The position numbers and the translations under genes were made by a program. Below the pieces are notes generated by a model. That model worked only from the letters and a program-made list of their open reading frames with translations, made no database searches and was not told where the DNA came from. This document shows positions 43,794 through 52,961 of a stretch of 64,000 nt of DNA, piece by piece; position 1 is the first letter of the stretch, and each line of letters opens with the position of its first letter. The DNA lies in contig UBXG01000010.1 in the NCBI GenBank assembly GCA_900469475.1, positions 1 through 64,000 of the forward strand. Reading direction: 5' to 3'. The DNA comes from Hyphomicrobiales bacterium (lineage in GTDB: Bacteria > Pseudomonadota > Alphaproteobacteria > Rhizobiales > Rhizobiaceae).

Positions 43794-44735
43794 TCAACCT
43801 CTCATCATGCGTAGAATATGCATCCCCGCCGACTCGGCGAGGCCTTCCAGATCATAGCCGCCTTCGAGCAGGCTGACGACCCGGTTCTTGGCGCTGCGGT
43901 CAGCGATCTCGAGCAGCCGTCCCGTCGCCCAGTCGAAATCCTCGCCCGTCAGGTTCAGTTGTGCCAGGGGATCGCGGTGGTGGGCATCGAAGCCGGCCGA
44001 GATGATGATGAGATCGGGGCTGAAGTCGGTGAGCGCCGGCAGGATGCGCGACTTGAAGGCCTCGCGGAAATGATCGCCGCCGGTATTGGGCGACAGCGGC
44101 GCATTGACGATGGTGTTGTGCGCGCCACGCTCCTCCTTCTTGCCCGTGCCCGGATAGAGCGGCATCTGATGGGTGGAGCAGAAGAGCACGGACGGATCGT
44201 CCCAGAAGATGTCCTGCGTGCCGTTGCCGTGGTGCACGTCCCAATCGACGATGGCGACGCGCTCGGCGCCGTGGGCCTTTTGCGCATGGCGGGCGGCAAT
44301 CGCGGCATTGTTGAAGAAACAGAAGCCCATGGCCTTGGTCTTCTCGGCATGGTGGCCGGGCGGGCGGGACGCGACGAAGACATTGTCGGCCGCACCGGAG
44401 AAGACGTCGTCGACCGCCGCCATGGCGCCGCCGACGCCGTGCATGATCGCCTGCAGCGTCTTCGGGCTGGCATAGGTATCGGCTTCCAGCTGGTTGATCT
44501 CGCCGTCGTCACCCCTGTCCGGCATCGAACGCAGCACGAACTCCAGATGCTCCTCGGGGTGGGCAAGCAGGACTGCATCCTCATGCGCGGCAGGCGCTTT
44601 TCGCCGATCCAGCCGCTCGAAATTTGGATGCTCCAGCGCGATGTTCAGCGACCGCAGCCGATCCGGCCGTTCGGGGTGGCCTGCCGGAACGATGTGTTCA
44701 AGGAAGATCGGATGTTCGTAAAGACGTGTGCTCAT
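43794..44735 (-). CDS. histone deacetylase family protein
   Basis: A 313-residue Zn-dependent deacetylase of the arginase/HDAC fold, related to acetoin-utilisation and polyamine deacetylases. Zinc and catalytic motifs are intact: [22 protein letters not shown] (about 122-143), [15 protein letters not shown] (about 163-177), [15 protein letters not shown] and [15 protein letters not shown], ending [13 protein letters not shown]. The substrate is unknown; bacterial members can act on acetylated polyamines or proteins. It lies upstream of xseB and divergent from the hotdog thioesterase. Confidence 0.94.
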   Translation of the reverse strand: MSTRLYEHPIFLEHIVPAGHPERPDRLRSLNIALEHPNFERLDRRKAPAAHEDAVLLAHPEEHLEFVLRSMPDRGDDGEINQLEADTYASPKTLQAIMHGVGGAMAAVDDVFSGAADNVFVASRPPGHHAEKTKAMGFCFFNNAAIAARHAQKAHGAERVAIVDWDVHHGNGTQDIFWDDPSVLFCSTHQMPLYPGTGKKEERGAHNTIVNAPLSPNTGGDHFREAFKSRILPALTDFSPDLIIISAGFDAHHRDPLAQLNLTGEDFDWATGRLLEIADRSAKNRVVSLLEGGYDLEGLAESAGMHILRMMRG

Positions 44736-44855
44736 GGGGCCAATCTATAAATGAGGTGTGACGCCTATTACAGGACATGGACCATGTCACTACAATGTCA
44801 ACAATCCATCTTAACCACTTTGGAATGGCGCCCGTTTACTTATCGAAGCGTGGTG

Positions 44856-44870
44856 TTAAGCTTTCATTAA
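44856..44870. promoter_or_regulatory. candidate CtrA binding motif (TTAA-N7-TTAA)
   Basis: Exact TTAA-GCTTTCA-TTAA ending 33 bases before the hotdog thioesterase start, in the intergenic region shared with the divergent histone-deacetylase gene (start 44735). Confidence 0.45.
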
Positions 44871-44903
44871 GGTCAGTATGGCGTCGGCCAGGGTTATTGC
44901 GTC

Positions 44904-45305
44904 ATGGCAAGAGTAGAAAGATCCGATGTCATCGAGGTAAGGGTGCCGCCGCGCGATGTCGACCGGCACGGCCAGATGTTTATCGCATCCTATATCTCAC
45001 AGGCAGAGACCGCACTCTCGAACTTCTGGCGCACGCGGCCGCTTGTCGACGACGAGCCGGTCTACATCGCCAAGAAGGTATCCTGTTCGCTGCACCGTGC
45101 CTTGCACTATGATGAACTCGCCCGCTACTCGATCAGTGTCAACAAGATCGGCGGCAAGTCGGTCGGTTTCGTCGTGGCGGTCGAAACCGGCAACGAACTG
45201 GCGGCAGAAGTGGAAATCCTCTGGCTTGCGGTGCGCGGCGACGAGCATGATCCCGTGCCGCTGCCAGAAGACACGCGCGACTGGCTCTATAAATATCTGG
45301 CCTGA
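44904..45305 (+). CDS. acyl-CoA thioesterase, 4HBT/hotdog family
   Basis: A single hotdog domain of 133 residues. The start RVPPRDVDRHGQMFIASYISQAETAL corresponds to the 4HBT pattern in which an Asp and a Gly-His/Gln precede the long helix. YIAKKVSCSLHRALHYDELARYSISVNKIGGKSV follows the usual strand order. It should hydrolyse an acyl-CoA or acyl-ACP of unknown type. It is divergent from the HDAC gene, convergent with bioY (8 bp apart), and has a candidate CtrA site close upstream. Confidence 0.85.
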   Translation: MARVERSDVIEVRVPPRDVDRHGQMFIASYISQAETALSNFWRTRPLVDDEPVYIAKKVSCSLHRALHYDELARYSISVNKIGGKSVGFVVAVETGNELAAEVEILWLAVRGDEHDPVPLPEDTRDWLYKYLA

Positions 45306-45313
45306 GCCGAGTT

Positions 45314-45871
45314 TTAGCTGCGCTGCGGCAGAAGCGGATAGCCGACCATGACGGCGCGGCCGACCAGGGCCGCGACCACGGCCTTGACGATATCGCCCGG
45401 CACGAAGCCCAGAGACCCGATAAACGCCTTGCCGAAGCCGATATTGATGGCTAGCCAGGCAATGCCCAATGCATAGAGCACCACGACACCGCCAATGACG
45501 GCAGCGATGAAGAAGCCGACGCCTTGAACGAGGCCGCTCTGTTCCGGCTTCACCAGCCGTTCGGAGAGATAGCCGGTGACGAAGGCTGCGAATATCCAGC
45601 CGACGAAGAAGCCGGCCGTCGGGCCGGCAAACACTGCAAGACCGCCGCGTCCGCCCGACAGCACCGGTAGGCCGATGCTGACAAGAACGACCACGAGCAA
45701 TACCGCGATCGCGCCACGCCTTGCGCCTAGCACGACGCCGGCAAGCATGACGCCGAGAGATTGTGCCGTGATCGGAACCGGAATGATGCCGATCGGGATG
45801 GGCGGCAAGAGGCCGAGCGCAACGATGATGGCGGCAAACAGCGCCGAGAGGACGAGATCGCGGGTGTTCAT
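45314..45871 (-). CDS. bioY: biotin transporter S component BioY
   Basis: The substrate-binding membrane (S) component of the energy-coupling factor biotin importer. The 185-residue protein has about six hydrophobic segments, beginning MNTRDLVLSALFAAIIVALG. It carries the BioY motifs IPITAQSLGVMLAGVVLGARRGAIA and GRGGLAVFAGPTAGFFVGWIF. The start is ATG 45871, which opens the first membrane helix; a longer frame to 45952 has no support. It is the last gene of the unit bioM-bioN-bioY. Confidence 0.95.
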   Translation of the reverse strand: MNTRDLVLSALFAAIIVALGLLPPIPIGIIPVPITAQSLGVMLAGVVLGARRGAIAVLLVVVLVSIGLPVLSGGRGGLAVFAGPTAGFFVGWIFAAFVTGYLSERLVKPEQSGLVQGVGFFIAAVIGGVVVLYALGIAWLAINIGFGKAFIGSLGFVPGDIVKAVVAALVGRAVMVGYPLLPQRS

Positions 45872-45899
45872 GGCGGTTCCTTCCAACAAAGTCCCATGT

Positions 45900-46502
45900 T
45901 CATTGACGCCGAATGCCGCGCGCGTCAATCGCAGCAGCAATATTGTCCGCATCGCGCAGTGTCAGAATGATCAGCGGCGCGAGCGTGGTTGCGAGGCGAA
46001 TCTTGATCCCGCGGGCCTGATGCGCTTCGCGGATTGCGCGGTAGCGATCGAGAATTTCAGGCACAAAACGGATGACGAGGCCGATCGCAAGGCCGATATC
46101 AGCGGCTTTCAGCAGGCCTAGCCTTTCGAGCGGCGTGGCAAGGGCGGTGATCTCATCAATGAAAGCAGCCATCGATGTTGTCGCGGTCACCGTGGCGGCA
46201 AATAGCGCCAGCGCGGTCAATCGCAGCGCCGTAACGATGGCTGCGTGCAGCGGGCCGACGATTGCCGCGAATATGGCCAGGACGGCAATCGAAACGAGGA
46301 TAGGTCGCAGCCGCTTGAGCGCCTCTGCAACTGGCAGGCCGCAGCGAAGATAAAGGGCGGCGCCGACAAGGTTTGCGCAGGCGAGCAGCACGATGGACTG
46401 CGTCAGAAACAGCAATACGCCGAATGCGGTCAGCGCAAGCAGCTTCACGCGCGGCGAGAGCCGATGCATCCATGTATCCGCATCCACATGCAGCGTCTGC
46501 AT
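45900..46502 (-). CDS. bioN: biotin ECF transporter transmembrane protein BioN
   Basis: The T component (EcfT type) that couples the ATPase to BioY, 200 residues. It has four or so hydrophobic segments. The two cytoplasmic Ala-Arg-Gly coupling motifs are represented by EAHQARGIK (about 159-167) and the C-terminal DARGIRR. It overlaps the bioM stop by one base (TGATG). Confidence 0.93.
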   Translation of the reverse strand: MQTLHVDADTWMHRLSPRVKLLALTAFGVLLFLTQSIVLLACANLVGAALYLRCGLPVAEALKRLRPILVSIAVLAIFAAIVGPLHAAIVTALRLTALALFAATVTATTSMAAFIDEITALATPLERLGLLKAADIGLAIGLVIRFVPEILDRYRAIREAHQARGIKIRLATTLAPLIILTLRDADNIAAAIDARGIRRQ

Positions 46503-47179
46503 CAGCCGGCAATCTCCCTGTAGCGAGCGATCGCTTCCTCTGCCGGAGCATCGGCAACAAGCCGGCCCTGGTCGAACAGCAGTACACGGTCGAAATCCTC
46601 AAGTAGCGGCAGGTCGTGGCTGATGACGATGACATTCTCTGGAAGCGTTGCCATGGTCTTCTGAACGAGCGCCCGATTCTTCAGATCGAGTTGGTTTGTC
46701 GGTTCGTCCAGAATGAGGATATCCGGGCCGGTGACCAGTACCGAGCAGAGTGCGGCCATCTGCAACTCACCGCCGGAAAGCTCATGTGCCCGCCGCGCGC
46801 CGAGATGGCTAACGCCAAAACGGTCAAGAATGCCCTCGACCGCGGTTTCGATCTGCGCCTTGTCATATCCGCGCGCCTTGAGCCCAAAGGCGATGTCGTC
46901 GCGCACGACGGGCAGGATGATCTGGTTCTGCGGCGACTGGAAGATATAGCCGACCTTGCCGAGCACTTTGGCAGCGTCACCGACCGTATCGAGCCCGTCG
47001 ACCACGACCCGCCCGCTCGTCGGCTTGACAAGCCCGTTGATCAGCCGCGCAAAGGTTGTCTTTCCGGAGCCGTTGAGGCCGATGACGCCAATACGACGCT
47101 CTTGAAGCGTCAGGCTCAGCGGGAACAGCGCAGTGCGCTTGCCGTAATCGACGCCGGCATTTTCGAAGCGGATGTCCAA
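46502..47179 (-). CDS. bioM: biotin ECF transporter ATP-binding protein BioM
   Basis: The ATPase of the tripartite biotin importer, 225 residues. The nucleotide-binding motifs are complete: Walker A GLNGSGKTTFARLING (about 34-49), Q-loop FQSPQNQIIL, signature LSGGELQMAAL (about 133), Walker B ILILDEPTNQLD, and the switch His in VISHDLPLLED. The start is TTG 47179, with aaggaag four bases upstream. The transporter is complete in bioMNY order; biotin synthesis genes are not in the window. I looked for a BioR-type palindrome upstream and found no convincing one. Confidence 0.94.
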   Translation of the reverse strand: MDIRFENAGVDYGKRTALFPLSLTLQERRIGVIGLNGSGKTTFARLINGLVKPTSGRVVVDGLDTVGDAAKVLGKVGYIFQSPQNQIILPVVRDDIAFGLKARGYDKAQIETAVEGILDRFGVSHLGARRAHELSGGELQMAALCSVLVTGPDILILDEPTNQLDLKNRALVQKTMATLPENVIVISHDLPLLEDFDRVLLFDQGRLVADAPAEEAIARYREIAG

Positions 47180-47199
47180 GCGGCTTCCTTGTTCGGTAA

Positions 47200-47244
47200 G
47201 CTGGAGCGGTTCAGCGTTTCACGGAACCTCAGAGCCGCTCCAGC
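47200..47244. repeat. RIME-like palindrome
   Basis: Inverted ends gctggagcggt and gccgctccagc enclose tcagcgtttcacggaacct. This pattern (ggagcggttcagcgtttcacgg...) is a frequent rhizobial intergenic repeat. It lies between the divergent bioM and YcaQ-like genes. Confidence 0.7.
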
Positions 47245-47387
47245 CTTTTATTGTCTCGCAATCCCGGACGGAAAACTGCTACGCACTTTTCCTGGAGTTG
47301 CTCTATCGCGGAGCTATAGCGCATCGCCTCGATTTATCAAATCGGGGCCTCTTTGAAAGCATGGGAATTTATGCCTATGATCCGCGT

Positions 47388-48578
47388 ATGACGAATCTGC
47401 TCTCGAATCGTGACGCCCGCCGCGTGTTCCTTGCTAAACAGGGGCTTGCCAATCCGCCGAACCGCGCCTTGACCAAGGCCGGCCTGCTGCAGCTCATCCA
47501 TGACATCGGCTTCGTGCAGGTCGATAGCATAGGCACCGTCGAGCGTGCCCATCACCAGATCCTGTTTTCGCGCAACCAGACCTATCGGCGCGAGCACCTG
47601 ACGGAACTTCTGGAAAAGGACGGCGCGCTCTTCGAGAACTGGACGCACGACGCCTCCATTTTACCGAGCGCATTCTTCGTCTATTGGAAGCACCGTTTTC
47701 GCCGCGAGGAAGCGGCGATCATCGAACGCTGGCGGAAATGGCGCGGCGAGGGATTCGAGGCGGCTTTCGAGGAAACCTACGAGCGCGTGCTGAAGAACGG
47801 CGCGATCACCGCCCGCGAGGTCAAGGCGGAAGATCATGTCTCCGGTGGCTGGTGGAACTGGCACCCCAACAAGACGGCGCTCGAATATTTCTGGCGCACC
47901 GGCAAGTTCGCGATTGCCGGCCGCACCAATTTCCAGAAGGTCTATGACCTCGTGGAGCGTGTGCTGCCGGCCCATTTCCATGAGCCGGAAGTCGAGCATG
48001 ACGAATTTGTCGATTGGGCCTGCCGCAGCGCGCTGCAGCGTCTCGGCTTTGCGACCTCAGGCGAGATTGCCGCCTTCTGGGATCTGGTGACGCCGCAGGA
48101 GGCCAAGACTTGGGTCGAAACGCATCGCGACGAACTGACCGAAGTGTTGATCGAGCCTGCCGGCGGCGGCAAGCCTCGATCTTCGCTTGCTTTCCTCGAC
48201 TTTCATGACACGCTCGACAGCCATGCCGAAGCGCCGGCGCGTATCCGTGTGCTTAGCCCCTTCGATCCCACGCTGCGCGATCGCAACCGTACCGAACGCC
48301 TGTTTGGCTTTTTCTACCGCATCGAGATATTCGTGCCCGAACCGAAGCGTGAATACGGCTATTACGTTTTTCCGCTCCTCGAAGGAGACCGTCTGATCGG
48401 ACGGATCGATATGAAGGCCGACCGCAAGGCGGGAACGCTTGACGTCAAGCGCCTCTGGCTCGAACCGGGCGTCAAGGCATCGGCCGGCCGGCTGGAGAAG
48501 CTGGAGGCAGAACTGGAGCGTATCGCCCGTTTCACCGGCGTCGAGAAGGTCGTGTTTCTCGAAGGCTGGCGGGGATGA
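47388..48578 (+). CDS. YcaQ/AlkX-type winged-helix DNA glycosylase
   Basis: A 396-residue HTH_42 family protein. Relatives repair DNA interstrand crosslinks and alkylated bases: AlkZ carries a QxQ and YcaQ/AlkX a QxD catalytic motif. Here residues 44-46 are Q-V-D (GFVQVDSIGTVERAHHQILFSR), placing it with YcaQ/AlkX. Tandem winged-helix regions follow (about 110-260), with WTHDASILPSAFFVYWKHRF, and a C-terminal beta barrel has SPFDPTLRDRNRTERLFGF and YGYYVFPLLEGDRLIGRIDMK. ATG 47388 matches the family start; ATG 47361 is possible. The lesion range here is unknown. Confidence 0.87.
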   Translation: MTNLLSNRDARRVFLAKQGLANPPNRALTKAGLLQLIHDIGFVQVDSIGTVERAHHQILFSRNQTYRREHLTELLEKDGALFENWTHDASILPSAFFVYWKHRFRREEAAIIERWRKWRGEGFEAAFEETYERVLKNGAITAREVKAEDHVSGGWWNWHPNKTALEYFWRTGKFAIAGRTNFQKVYDLVERVLPAHFHEPEVEHDEFVDWACRSALQRLGFATSGEIAAFWDLVTPQEAKTWVETHRDELTEVLIEPAGGGKPRSSLAFLDFHDTLDSHAEAPARIRVLSPFDPTLRDRNRTERLFGFFYRIEIFVPEPKREYGYYVFPLLEGDRLIGRIDMKADRKAGTLDVKRLWLEPGVKASAGRLEKLEAELERIARFTGVEKVVFLEGWRG

Positions 48579-48651
48579 CCCTTGCTTTTCGAGAGATCGG
48601 TGGTGAGCGGCATCCAGGGAACGGCCGCTGATTTTTGGGGACAGCGATCGC

Positions 48652-49710
48652 ATGGATAATGTTCGGATCTTCGACGGGCACAATGATACGGTCCAGTTCA
48701 TGCTGGATTATAAACCCGACGGCCGTGATTTTCTGGCTCGGTCCGAGGCCGGGCATATCGATCTTCCAAGAGCACTCGAAGGAGGTTTGACCGGCGGATT
48801 GTTTGCGATGTACGCCGCGCCGGGCCAAGAGCCGGTGGATGACCTGACGATCACCCATGATGGCTACGAAGTTCGCTATGCTGAAGCTTTGCATCCGGAC
48901 CATGCCCGCCGGCAAATCGACGGACAGCTTTCGGCCATAAAGAAGCTGATTGGACGTTCGGGCGATAAAATCCGTCTGGCAACGAGCGTTAGCGAGATCG
49001 AGGCGGCACGACATGCCGGCGTCTTTGCCGTCGTGCTTCATATGGAAGGCGCCGACGCCATCGGCCCCGATCTCGGCTATTTGGATAGCATGCACAGTGC
49101 CGGCCTTCGATCTCTGGGCATCGTGTGGAGCCGCCCGAATATCTTTGGTTACGGCGTTCCGTTTGCCTATCCGAGATCGCCCGACACGGGACCCGGCCTC
49201 ACGGATTTGGGAAAGAATCTGGTCAGAAGATGCAATGAATTACGGATCATGATCGATGTTTCCCATCTGAACGAGCGCGGATTTTGGGACGTGGCCGCAT
49301 TGAGTACCGCTCCGCTCGTCGCCACCCACGCCTGCGCCCATGCCATATGTCCGTCGACGCGAAATCTCACCGACCGGCAATTGGATGCTATCCGCGATAC
49401 AGGTGGCGTCATCGGGTTGAATCTTGCCGTCAACGATATCCGCGCGGATGCCAATCTTGACGAGGACACCCCGCTCGACGCCGTTATTCGCCAGATCGAT
49501 TACCTCATCGCTCGCGTTGGACCCGAGGGGGTCGCTTTGGGATCGGATTTCGATGGTGCCGTCATGCCCCGCGAGATCAAGGACGCAAGCGGCTTGCCGC
49601 GTCTCCTCGACGCCATGCGCAAAAGTGGTTTCGACGAGCTGACCTTGCGAAAATTAGCATATGACAATTGGCTTCGCGTGTTCAGCCTCACGTGGCCGGA
49701 TCGATCATGA
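48652..49710 (+). CDS. M19 family dipeptidase (membrane/renal dipeptidase type)
   Basis: A 352-residue Zn-dependent dipeptidase of the amidohydrolase-like M19 family. Expected metal ligands are in DGHNDTVQF (about 9-17), the bridging Glu in VVLHMEGADAIG (about 125-136), His in MIDVSHLNERGF and THACAHAICPSTRNL, and Asp in GVALGSDFDGAV (about 292-303). No signal peptide is seen, so it is probably cytoplasmic. It may cleave dipeptides including D-amino-acid forms. Confidence 0.92.
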   Translation: MDNVRIFDGHNDTVQFMLDYKPDGRDFLARSEAGHIDLPRALEGGLTGGLFAMYAAPGQEPVDDLTITHDGYEVRYAEALHPDHARRQIDGQLSAIKKLIGRSGDKIRLATSVSEIEAARHAGVFAVVLHMEGADAIGPDLGYLDSMHSAGLRSLGIVWSRPNIFGYGVPFAYPRSPDTGPGLTDLGKNLVRRCNELRIMIDVSHLNERGFWDVAALSTAPLVATHACAHAICPSTRNLTDRQLDAIRDTGGVIGLNLAVNDIRADANLDEDTPLDAVIRQIDYLIARVGPEGVALGSDFDGAVMPREIKDASGLPRLLDAMRKSGFDELTLRKLAYDNWLRVFSLTWPDRS

Positions 49711-49787
49711 GCTTTGTCACCTCCTCCTTGAGAGGACATGGCTAACTAAGTCCAATAGGCAGAAGAGCACCCGAGGAGGAGAGTTCA

Positions 49788-50333
49788 TTGTCGTCGCTGA
49801 TTCTAAAAGGCCGCAATGTCAGGCTCCGCCCGCCATGTGCTGAGGACGCCGATGAGCGCCTCCTCTTGGGCACCAATGCCGAGATCGCGGAGATGTATGG
49901 CGTCAACAGAGAGGACATCAAGCCCATCACTCGGGAGACTGCGGTCAGATGGGTTCAGGGTATTGCCGATCACCCCCACGCATGGGTTATCGAGATCAAG
50001 GGCGCCTTTGCCGGCGTGATCAGATTGGACAACGTCAATCCCCAGGACAAGCGTGCGACGATGGCGATCGGGATTTATGATCCGGCGTTGCTTGGCAAAG
50101 GCTTTGGCACGGAAGCGATCATGCTTCTACTGTGTCATGCTTTCGGCGAGATGGAGCTGCACCGCATCGGAATACGCGTGCTCGCCTACAACCAGCGTGC
50201 CATCCGCGCCTATGAGAAATGCGGCTTCGTTGTCGAGGGAAGGGAGCGGGAGACGGCCTATGTCAACGGCAGCTGGCACGATGACATCATGATGGGGCTG
50301 CTCGATCGCGAGTTTTCGGCACCTTCCCCGTGA
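49788..50333 (+). CDS. GNAT family N-acetyltransferase (RimJ/RimL type)
   Basis: A 181-residue GNAT acetyltransferase. The acetyl-CoA binding region IGIYDPALLGKGFGTEAIMLLLCHAF (about 92-117) carries the Q/RxxGxG-type loop, and the RimJ/RimL signature HRIGIRVLAYNQRAIRAYEKCGFVVEGRERE follows. The start is TTG 49788, supported by a strong gaggagga site seven bases upstream. The substrate is unknown (ribosomal protein, amino acid or drug). Confidence 0.86.
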   Translation: MSSLILKGRNVRLRPPCAEDADERLLLGTNAEIAEMYGVNREDIKPITRETAVRWVQGIADHPHAWVIEIKGAFAGVIRLDNVNPQDKRATMAIGIYDPALLGKGFGTEAIMLLLCHAFGEMELHRIGIRVLAYNQRAIRAYEKCGFVVEGRERETAYVNGSWHDDIMMGLLDREFSAPSP

Positions 50334-50399
50334 ACGGGGGGGGCGCATAGTGAGGGGCACGAAATGATCCTGAGTTCGAAGAGGCATCACGCTGCCCCT

Positions 50400-50414
50400 C
50401 GGAGCTTCGCTCCG
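50400..50414. repeat. small palindrome between convergent genes
   Basis: cggagc-ttc-gctccg, a perfect 6-bp stem between the GNAT and ribB ends. It lies inside a region where aggggca/tgcccct arms also pair. No T-run follows, so it is not a clear terminator. Confidence 0.4.
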
Positions 50415-50442
50415 ACCGTTCGACTCAAGAGTAGATCGAAGA

Positions 50443-51546
50443 TCAGCAGATCTCCGTCGCTGCGATCTTGATACCGAAACCTTCCAGGCCGACATAGTGC
50501 CGCTCGCGGCTGGTGAGCAGCTTGATCGAGCTGACGCCGAGATCCTTCAGGATCTGAGCACCGAGGCCGATTTCCAGCCATTCGCTATCCCGCGTCTGCG
50601 CTTCGGCATGCGCCTCGCGGCCGGCCTGGCGTGATTTGCGGCCGTTATCGATATGGCCGACGCCGACGGAGCCTTCGCGCAGATAGACGATGATGCCGCG
50701 GCCCTCTTCGGCGATCTTTTTCATGTAGAAATCGACCGGGCTATTCTTGCCGAAAATATCCTCGGCAACGTTCTCCGGATGCAGGCGGACCGGAATGTCG
50801 ATACCGTCGCGGATGTCGCCGAAGACAACGGCAAGGTGCTGCATTGGATCCCAGGGCAGCGAATAGGTATGGGCGCGCGCCTTGCCGAACGGAGTCTCGA
50901 CATCAAAGCTGGCGCCGAGTTCGATCAGCGTTTCCTTGCGCTGGCGATAGGCGATGAGATCGGCGACCGAAACAAGCTTCAGCCCGTGCTGCTCGGCGAA
51001 GCTCACCACCTGCTGACCGCGGGTAACGGTGCCATCGTCATTGACGAGCTCGCAGATGACGCCGATCGGCGGCAGGCCGGCAAGCTTGCAAAGATCGACC
51101 GCAGCTTCCGTATGGCCCGAACGCATCAGCACGCCGCCTTCGCGGGCAACGAGCGGGAAAATATGGCCGGGGCGGACGAAATCGGTGGGACCGACATTCG
51201 GATTGGCGAGGTTGCGCACGGTGAGCGTCCGGTCGTCGGCGGAAATACCGGTCGTGGTCCCATGCTTGAAATCGACGGAAACGGTGAAGGCCGTCGTATG
51301 TGCTGAGTCGTTTTCTGCGACCATGGCATTGAGGTTGAGCCGCTTGGCTTCTTCGCGCGGCATCGGCGTGCAGACGATACCGGAGGTGTGGCGAACGATG
51401 AAGGCCATCTTGTCGGGCGTGCAGTGTACGGCGGCAACGATCAGGTCGCCTTCGTTTTCGCGGTCGTTATCGTCCATGACGACGACGATCTCGCCGGCTT
51501 CGAAAGCCCGGATGGCATCGACAACGCGCTTCTGGTCATACGGCAT
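50443..51546 (-). CDS. ribB: 3,4-dihydroxy-2-butanone 4-phosphate synthase with degenerate GTP cyclohydrolase II domain (RibBX)
   Basis: Makes the four-carbon precursor of riboflavin from ribulose 5-phosphate. The 367-residue protein has an N-terminal RibB domain (about 1-205) with intact MDDNDRENEGDLI, RHTSGIVC, TGISADDRTLT, PGHIFPLVA and SGHTEAAVDL. The C-terminal half aligns with GTP cyclohydrolase II but lacks its zinc site: the usual CLTGD...RCDCG is replaced by ENVAEDIFGKNSP, and the catalytic REGR region reads LREGSVGVG. It is therefore a RibB-RibX fusion, not bifunctional RibBA; a separate RibA should exist elsewhere. It follows aroC by 10 bp. Confidence 0.93.
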   Translation of the reverse strand: MPYDQKRVVDAIRAFEAGEIVVVMDDNDRENEGDLIVAAVHCTPDKMAFIVRHTSGIVCTPMPREEAKRLNLNAMVAENDSAHTTAFTVSVDFKHGTTTGISADDRTLTVRNLANPNVGPTDFVRPGHIFPLVAREGGVLMRSGHTEAAVDLCKLAGLPPIGVICELVNDDGTVTRGQQVVSFAEQHGLKLVSVADLIAYRQRKETLIELGASFDVETPFGKARAHTYSLPWDPMQHLAVVFGDIRDGIDIPVRLHPENVAEDIFGKNSPVDFYMKKIAEEGRGIIVYLREGSVGVGHIDNGRKSRQAGREAHAEAQTRDSEWLEIGLGAQILKDLGVSSIKLLTSRERHYVGLEGFGIKIAATEIC

Positions 51547-51556
51547 CTCGAAATTC

Positions 51557-52654
51557 CTATCTCTGCTGGCCCGTCTGGCCGCGATCTCTCAGATAATGGT
51601 CGGCAACCGCGCAGGCAACCATGGCTTCGCCGATTGGCACCGCACGAATGCCGACGCATGGATCGTGGCGGCCCTTGGTGCGCACATCGACGTTGTTGCC
51701 ATCGGCATCGATTGACTGGCGTTCCGTCAGGATCGACGAAGTCGGCTTGATGGCAAACCGTGCGACGATGGGCTCGCCTGTGGAAATACCGCCCAGGATG
51801 CCGCCGGCGTGATTGGACAGGAAAATGCGCTTGCCGTCATTGCCCATCCGCATGGCATCGGCATTTTCCTCGCCTGTGAGTTCGGCGGATGCAAAGCCTT
51901 CCCCGATTTCGACGCCCTTGACGGCGTTGATCGACATCAGCAGCGAGGCGATGTCTTGATCGAGCTTGCCGTAGATCGGAGCGCCAAGCCCGGCCGGCAC
52001 GCCTTCGGCCACGACTTCGACAACTGCGCCGATCGAGGAGCCTGCCTTGCGGATGCCGTCGAGATACTCTTCCCACACCGGCACGATGTCCGGATCAGGC
52101 GCAAAGAAAGGATTTTGGTCGACCTGAGCCCAGTCCCAATTGGCACGGTTGATCTTATGTTTGCCGATCTGCACCAGCGCGCCACGGATGGTCACGCCGG
52201 GCATGACGAGACGGGCGATGCCGCCGGCGGCAACGCGCGCTGCGGTCTCGCGCGCCGAGGAGCGCCCGCCGCCACGATAGTCGCGAATGCCGTATTTGAC
52301 GTCATAGGTATAGTCGGCATGGCCGGGACGATAGCGTCGGGCGATTTCGCCATAATCCTTCGAACGCTGGTCGGTATTCTCGATCAGCATCGAGATTGGC
52401 GTTCCGGTCGAGATCATCGTCTCGCCGTCCTCATCGAGCATGACGCCGGACAGAACCTTCACGAGATCGTCCTCGCGCCGCTGCGTGACGAAGCGCGATT
52501 GCCCCGGCTTGCGCTTGTCAAGCCAGGTCTGAATGTCCTGCAGTTTGAAACGGAGGCCCGGAGGGCAGCCGTCGACGACGCAGCCGAGCGCCGGGCCGTG
52601 GCTTTCGCCCCAGGTGGTGACGCGGAAGAGGTGACCGAATGTATTATGCGACAT
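51557..52654 (-). CDS. aroC: chorismate synthase
   Basis: The last step of the shikimate pathway: elimination of phosphate from EPSP giving chorismate, using reduced FMN. The protein is 365 residues. It begins [24 protein letters not shown], the classic signature, followed by [36 protein letters not shown] and [18 protein letters not shown] near the end. It is paired with ribB on the same strand. Confidence 0.97.
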   Translation of the reverse strand: MSHNTFGHLFRVTTWGESHGPALGCVVDGCPPGLRFKLQDIQTWLDKRKPGQSRFVTQRREDDLVKVLSGVMLDEDGETMISTGTPISMLIENTDQRSKDYGEIARRYRPGHADYTYDVKYGIRDYRGGGRSSARETAARVAAGGIARLVMPGVTIRGALVQIGKHKINRANWDWAQVDQNPFFAPDPDIVPVWEEYLDGIRKAGSSIGAVVEVVAEGVPAGLGAPIYGKLDQDIASLLMSINAVKGVEIGEGFASAELTGEENADAMRMGNDGKRIFLSNHAGGILGGISTGEPIVARFAIKPTSSILTERQSIDADGNNVDVRTKGRHDPCVGIRAVPIGEAMVACAVADHYLRDRGQTGQQR

Positions 52655-52961
52655 GTAAAACGACCGGATTAGCGCAGCCTGACGGCAGGCCGCGTCTTGT
52701 CACTTGCAATTGCGGCCCACTCATAGGCCAAAATGTCGACAAGACAAAATCTTTCTTTCAGTTGCCTCGGAAACGGCGCTCAGCCATTTTCTTCCTCAGG
52801 CATCGGCATGGTAAACAAAGATTAATCCGAATTGTGGATTGTGACGATGCATTCACCAATTGGGCGGGCGAAGTCATTATTGGGGGCAACTTCCGCCATA
52901 TTCGACGTGTTTTCTAGGCCGCATAAGAAATCATAATCAATTTACCTGAAGGGTGACGACG
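52655..52961. other. intergenic region between aroC and DUF1344
   Basis: About 307 bp between divergent starts. It contains both promoters and a ribosome binding site (gaaggg at 52948-52953). I see no gene or convincing operator. Confidence 0.5.

Noticed and set aside
47180..47387. Possible BioR box upstream of bioM
   Set aside because: No TTATNNATAA-like palindrome of sufficient quality was seen; only a RIME-like repeat is clear.
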